Shown: piece after piece, positions 62,411 through 64,000 of the stretch | Numbering within the stretch: the stretch's first letter is position 1 | How the letters are laid out: each line of letters opens with the position of its first letter | Assembly (NCBI RefSeq): GCF_002157355.1 | Contig: NZ_LYMK01000005.1 | Location: forward strand, 142,290 to 206,289 | Length of the DNA: 64,000 nt | DNA from: Variovorax sp. JS1663 | GTDB lineage: Bacteria; Pseudomonadota; Gammaproteobacteria; Burkholderiales; Burkholderiaceae_C | Direction of reading: 5' to 3' | The notes under the pieces: model-generated | Seen by the model: the letters and a program-made list of their open reading frames with translations, nothing else | Told to the model about the DNA's origin: nothing | Database searches by the model: none | Position numbers and translations under genes: made by a program

Positions 62411-64000
62411 GGTTGTCGAACCCCCGACGCGCCAGTTGCCCAGGTGGTAATAACCCTGCCCTGTCCGTTTACGACAACCACGGCATCCTTACCAGTCAAC
62501 ATAAATCGTCCGCCGCTTTGTCCTGTGATGCTAATAGGATTCTTGAAGGCATCAAGTATCGCGTCAGGCGAAACACCCGCGCCGTCACGCGAAATTGCTT
62601 GATTCAGTCCATGACGCGAATACCCAGTGATTTCTACCGGCAGAGGTACACCCGCTACCTCCTCTGCCTTGAGTTGCATGCGCAAACGGGCGGCGTTCGC
62701 GAGGCTACTTGCCTCTCCGGCAGCCTCCCTCATTGCTCTGGACTCGGCCACCGCTACCTTTGCCACATCTTCCGCTGTCGCGCCGGCCTTGATAAGCGTG
62801 CCGGCCTTGCTGACTGCCTTGCCGCCCCCAGGAAACACGTCAAGCACGCTCGTCGGGAAGAGTGCTTCATTGGCGGCGTAGATGACGCCGAGTGCAGAGA
62901 TTTCTGAATCGGTGAGTCCACCGCGCGCTCCGGCCTTCTCCAGGTACTCCCGGATCAACTGTTGCTTCTCGACGAGTGGCTTCAGTTCGAGCGCCTTCAG
63001 GCCATCGGCCAGTTTGCTGAGCGCACGATCAACATAGTGCTTGAGCGCATTGTTGGCTGCAGCATTCGCGGCCGCACCGCTCGCAAGGTTGATCTGGTCT
63101 ACGTCGAGCCCTGCGATCGCAGCGCCAATGCCGCCTAGCATGGCGGCAAACTGGGTTGCCGCAGGTTTGGGGTTGCCGTTCTCGTCGAAGCCGAACGCTT
63201 CGCCACTGATCTCTCCGATCACAGCGCCAATCGCGCCCGCCGCACATCCGTCGCTTGCTCTTGCCGCCCCAACTGCACATCCGGCAACCGCGTGTGCCAC
63301 CTTGTTGGTGAAGTCGTCCAGCCGGGCACTCCCGATCGCGAATGCTGTTTGCGCGGCAACGGTATCCAGGATCGCGCCCTTCAGCCCTTCCTTCAGGTTC
63401 TCCTCGAAGCTGCCGCCATTGATGGCCGTTCCGATGAGCGCTCTGGCTGCGCCCGCAGCTAGGTTCTGTCCCAACTGCGTCATGAAGGGCTGCGCACCAC
63501 CGCCCACCGTCGGCAAGCCGGTCGGATTGAGGTTCAGTCCCCCCAGCACCCCACCGGTGACGATCGCCGTCAGCAGGTTCTTGACGCTGGCACTGGACCC
63601 CAGGTCGTTCAGCGCGCCTGCGATGTCCCCCCGGTTGTTGATCAGCGCCACGCTCGCCTGGCCCGCCAGCGCCGTCACACCCGCTGTCACCGCACCGCCC
63701 ACCACGCTGGAAGCGGTGAGGCCCCCGGCAGCGACGAACCCACCCTCTCCCAGCGCCGCGACGCCGCTGGTCGTCACGGCTTCACCGGCTGCTGTCCCGG
63801 CGGCAGATGCCGCGCCCCACGTGGCCCATGCCACCGCCAACGTCACGATGGCCGCGCCCTCGGGCGTGAGGCCCTGCTGCTTGTGGTCCCAGTTGCGGTG
63901 CGCTTCCTCGACCTTGACCCAGTCGACCTTGCCACTCAGGTTGGGATCGTTGTTGAGCTGCTCGATCCAGCCCATGCCCGGCTGCCTGGCGAGTTGCTCG
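62407..64000 (-). CDS. cdiA: CdiA-like contact-dependent inhibition effector, C-terminal part with BECR-like toxin tip (cut by window end)
   Basis: About 531 codons are visible; the frame is open at the window edge. It starts within DUF637 (GMGWIEQLNNDPNLSGKVDW), passes a Gly/Ala-rich pretoxin with AANNALKHY about 310 residues after the DUF637 Met at 63975, and ends in a toxin of about 100 residues: EITGYSRHGLNQAISRDGAG, then SPDAILDAFKNP and GKDAVVVVNGQGRVITTW. This His/Arg/Asp-containing end looks like BECR-fold RNases at CdiA tips; the target RNA is not known. It should be the end of the main exported cdiA if the TpsA part lies to the right. Its stop overlaps the immunity gene. Confidence 0.8.
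   Translation of the reverse strand, partial: EQLARQPGMGWIEQLNNDPNLSGKVDWVKVEEAHRNWDHKQQGLTPEGAAIVTLAVAWATWGAASAAGTAAGEAVTTSGVAALGEGGFVAAGGLTASSVVGGAVTAGVTALAGQASVALINNRGDIAGALNDLGSSASVKNLLTAIVTGGVLGGLNLNPTGLPTVGGGAQPFMTQLGQNLAAGAARALIGTAINGGSFEENLKEGLKGAILDTVAAQTAFAIGSARLDDFTNKVAHAVAGCAVGAARASDGCAAGAIGAVIGEISGEAFGFDENGNPKPAATQFAAMLGGIGAAIAGLDVDQINLASGAAANAAANNALKHYVDRALSKLADGLKALELKPLVEKQQLIREYLEKAGARGGLTDSEISALGVIYAANEALFPTSVLDVFPGGGKAVSKAGTLIKAGATAEDVAKVAVAESRAMREAAGEASSLANAARLRMQLKAEEVAGVPLPVEITGYSRHGLNQAISRDGAGVSPDAILDAFKNPISITGQSGGRFMLTGKDAVVVVNGQGRVITTWATGASGVRQP
63382..64000. repeat. Direct repeat, copy in the first CdiA frame
   Basis: Partner of 60768-61386 (constant offset 2614 bp). 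Recombination between the two copies would delete the BECR toxin and its immunity gene and fuse the EndoU end to the main cdiA. The copy continues beyond the window. Confidence 0.85.

Overview
The window reads as DNA from a high-GC betaproteobacterium of the Comamonadaceae type (Variovorax or a close relative). This rests on gene content and order, for example pcm-rhodanese-tolC-waaA, edd-eda-HAD, and a Comamonadaceae-like intergenic hairpin at 37.7 kb. No rRNA, tRNA or CRISPR array was seen, and the genus is an inference. The window falls into three parts.

Part 1, 1 to about 28.86 kb, looks like the right-hand part of an integrative and conjugative element (ICE). Its first 13.4 kb is catabolic cargo: the end of a zinc alcohol dehydrogenase, a semialdehyde dehydrogenase, a phenol-MetA-type outer-membrane protein, an AraC regulator, a LysR regulator, then acyl-CoA dehydrogenase, a TctC binding protein, a class III CoA-transferase, a hydratase/3-hydroxyacyl-CoA dehydrogenase fusion, a PcaF-like thiolase and EtfBA. 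Together they outline omega-hydroxy acid to dicarboxylic acid to dicarboxylyl-CoA and beta-oxidation, with an adipate-like acid as the best guess. The transfer module follows: a TraR-like LysR regulator, an EexN-like lipoprotein, traG (broken by one extra C), a CopG-type protein, trbBCDEJLFGI and a DUF2274 gene. The right end carries a possible excisionase, a convergent tyrosine integrase and a palindrome-rich AT-rich segment (28.72-28.83 kb) that is a good candidate for the attachment region. The left end lies outside the window.

Part 2, 28.9-58.4 kb, is ordinary chromosome. It holds the Entner-Doudoroff genes edd-eda with a HAD gene; a LysR/cupin pair around a striking operator; OmpA-like protein, ChaC, SodC, a MobA-like transferase, PdxH, an AEC carrier and an aldo/keto reductase; a TonB receptor with a His-rich small protein (metal uptake, perhaps zinc); MsrA; a TetR-controlled RND pump; a Pcm-like protein, rhodanese, TolC-type channel and WaaA; a phosphomannomutase/phosphoglucomutase; an Ada-AlkA fusion with Ogt; a DMT exporter, a DUF1345 protein and two multiheme cytochromes c.

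Part 3, 58.46-64 kb on the minus strand, is the 3' end of a contact-dependent inhibition (CDI/FHA-type) locus arranged as an array. It contains the C-terminal part of a CdiA-like protein (cut by the window end) with a BECR-like toxin tip and an overlapping small immunity gene. Next comes an orphan CdiA C-terminal module with an EndoU nuclease tip and its own putative immunity gene, and last a decayed third module whose toxin end is lost. Modules are joined by long direct repeats without net indels, the structure expected for toxin switching by recombination.
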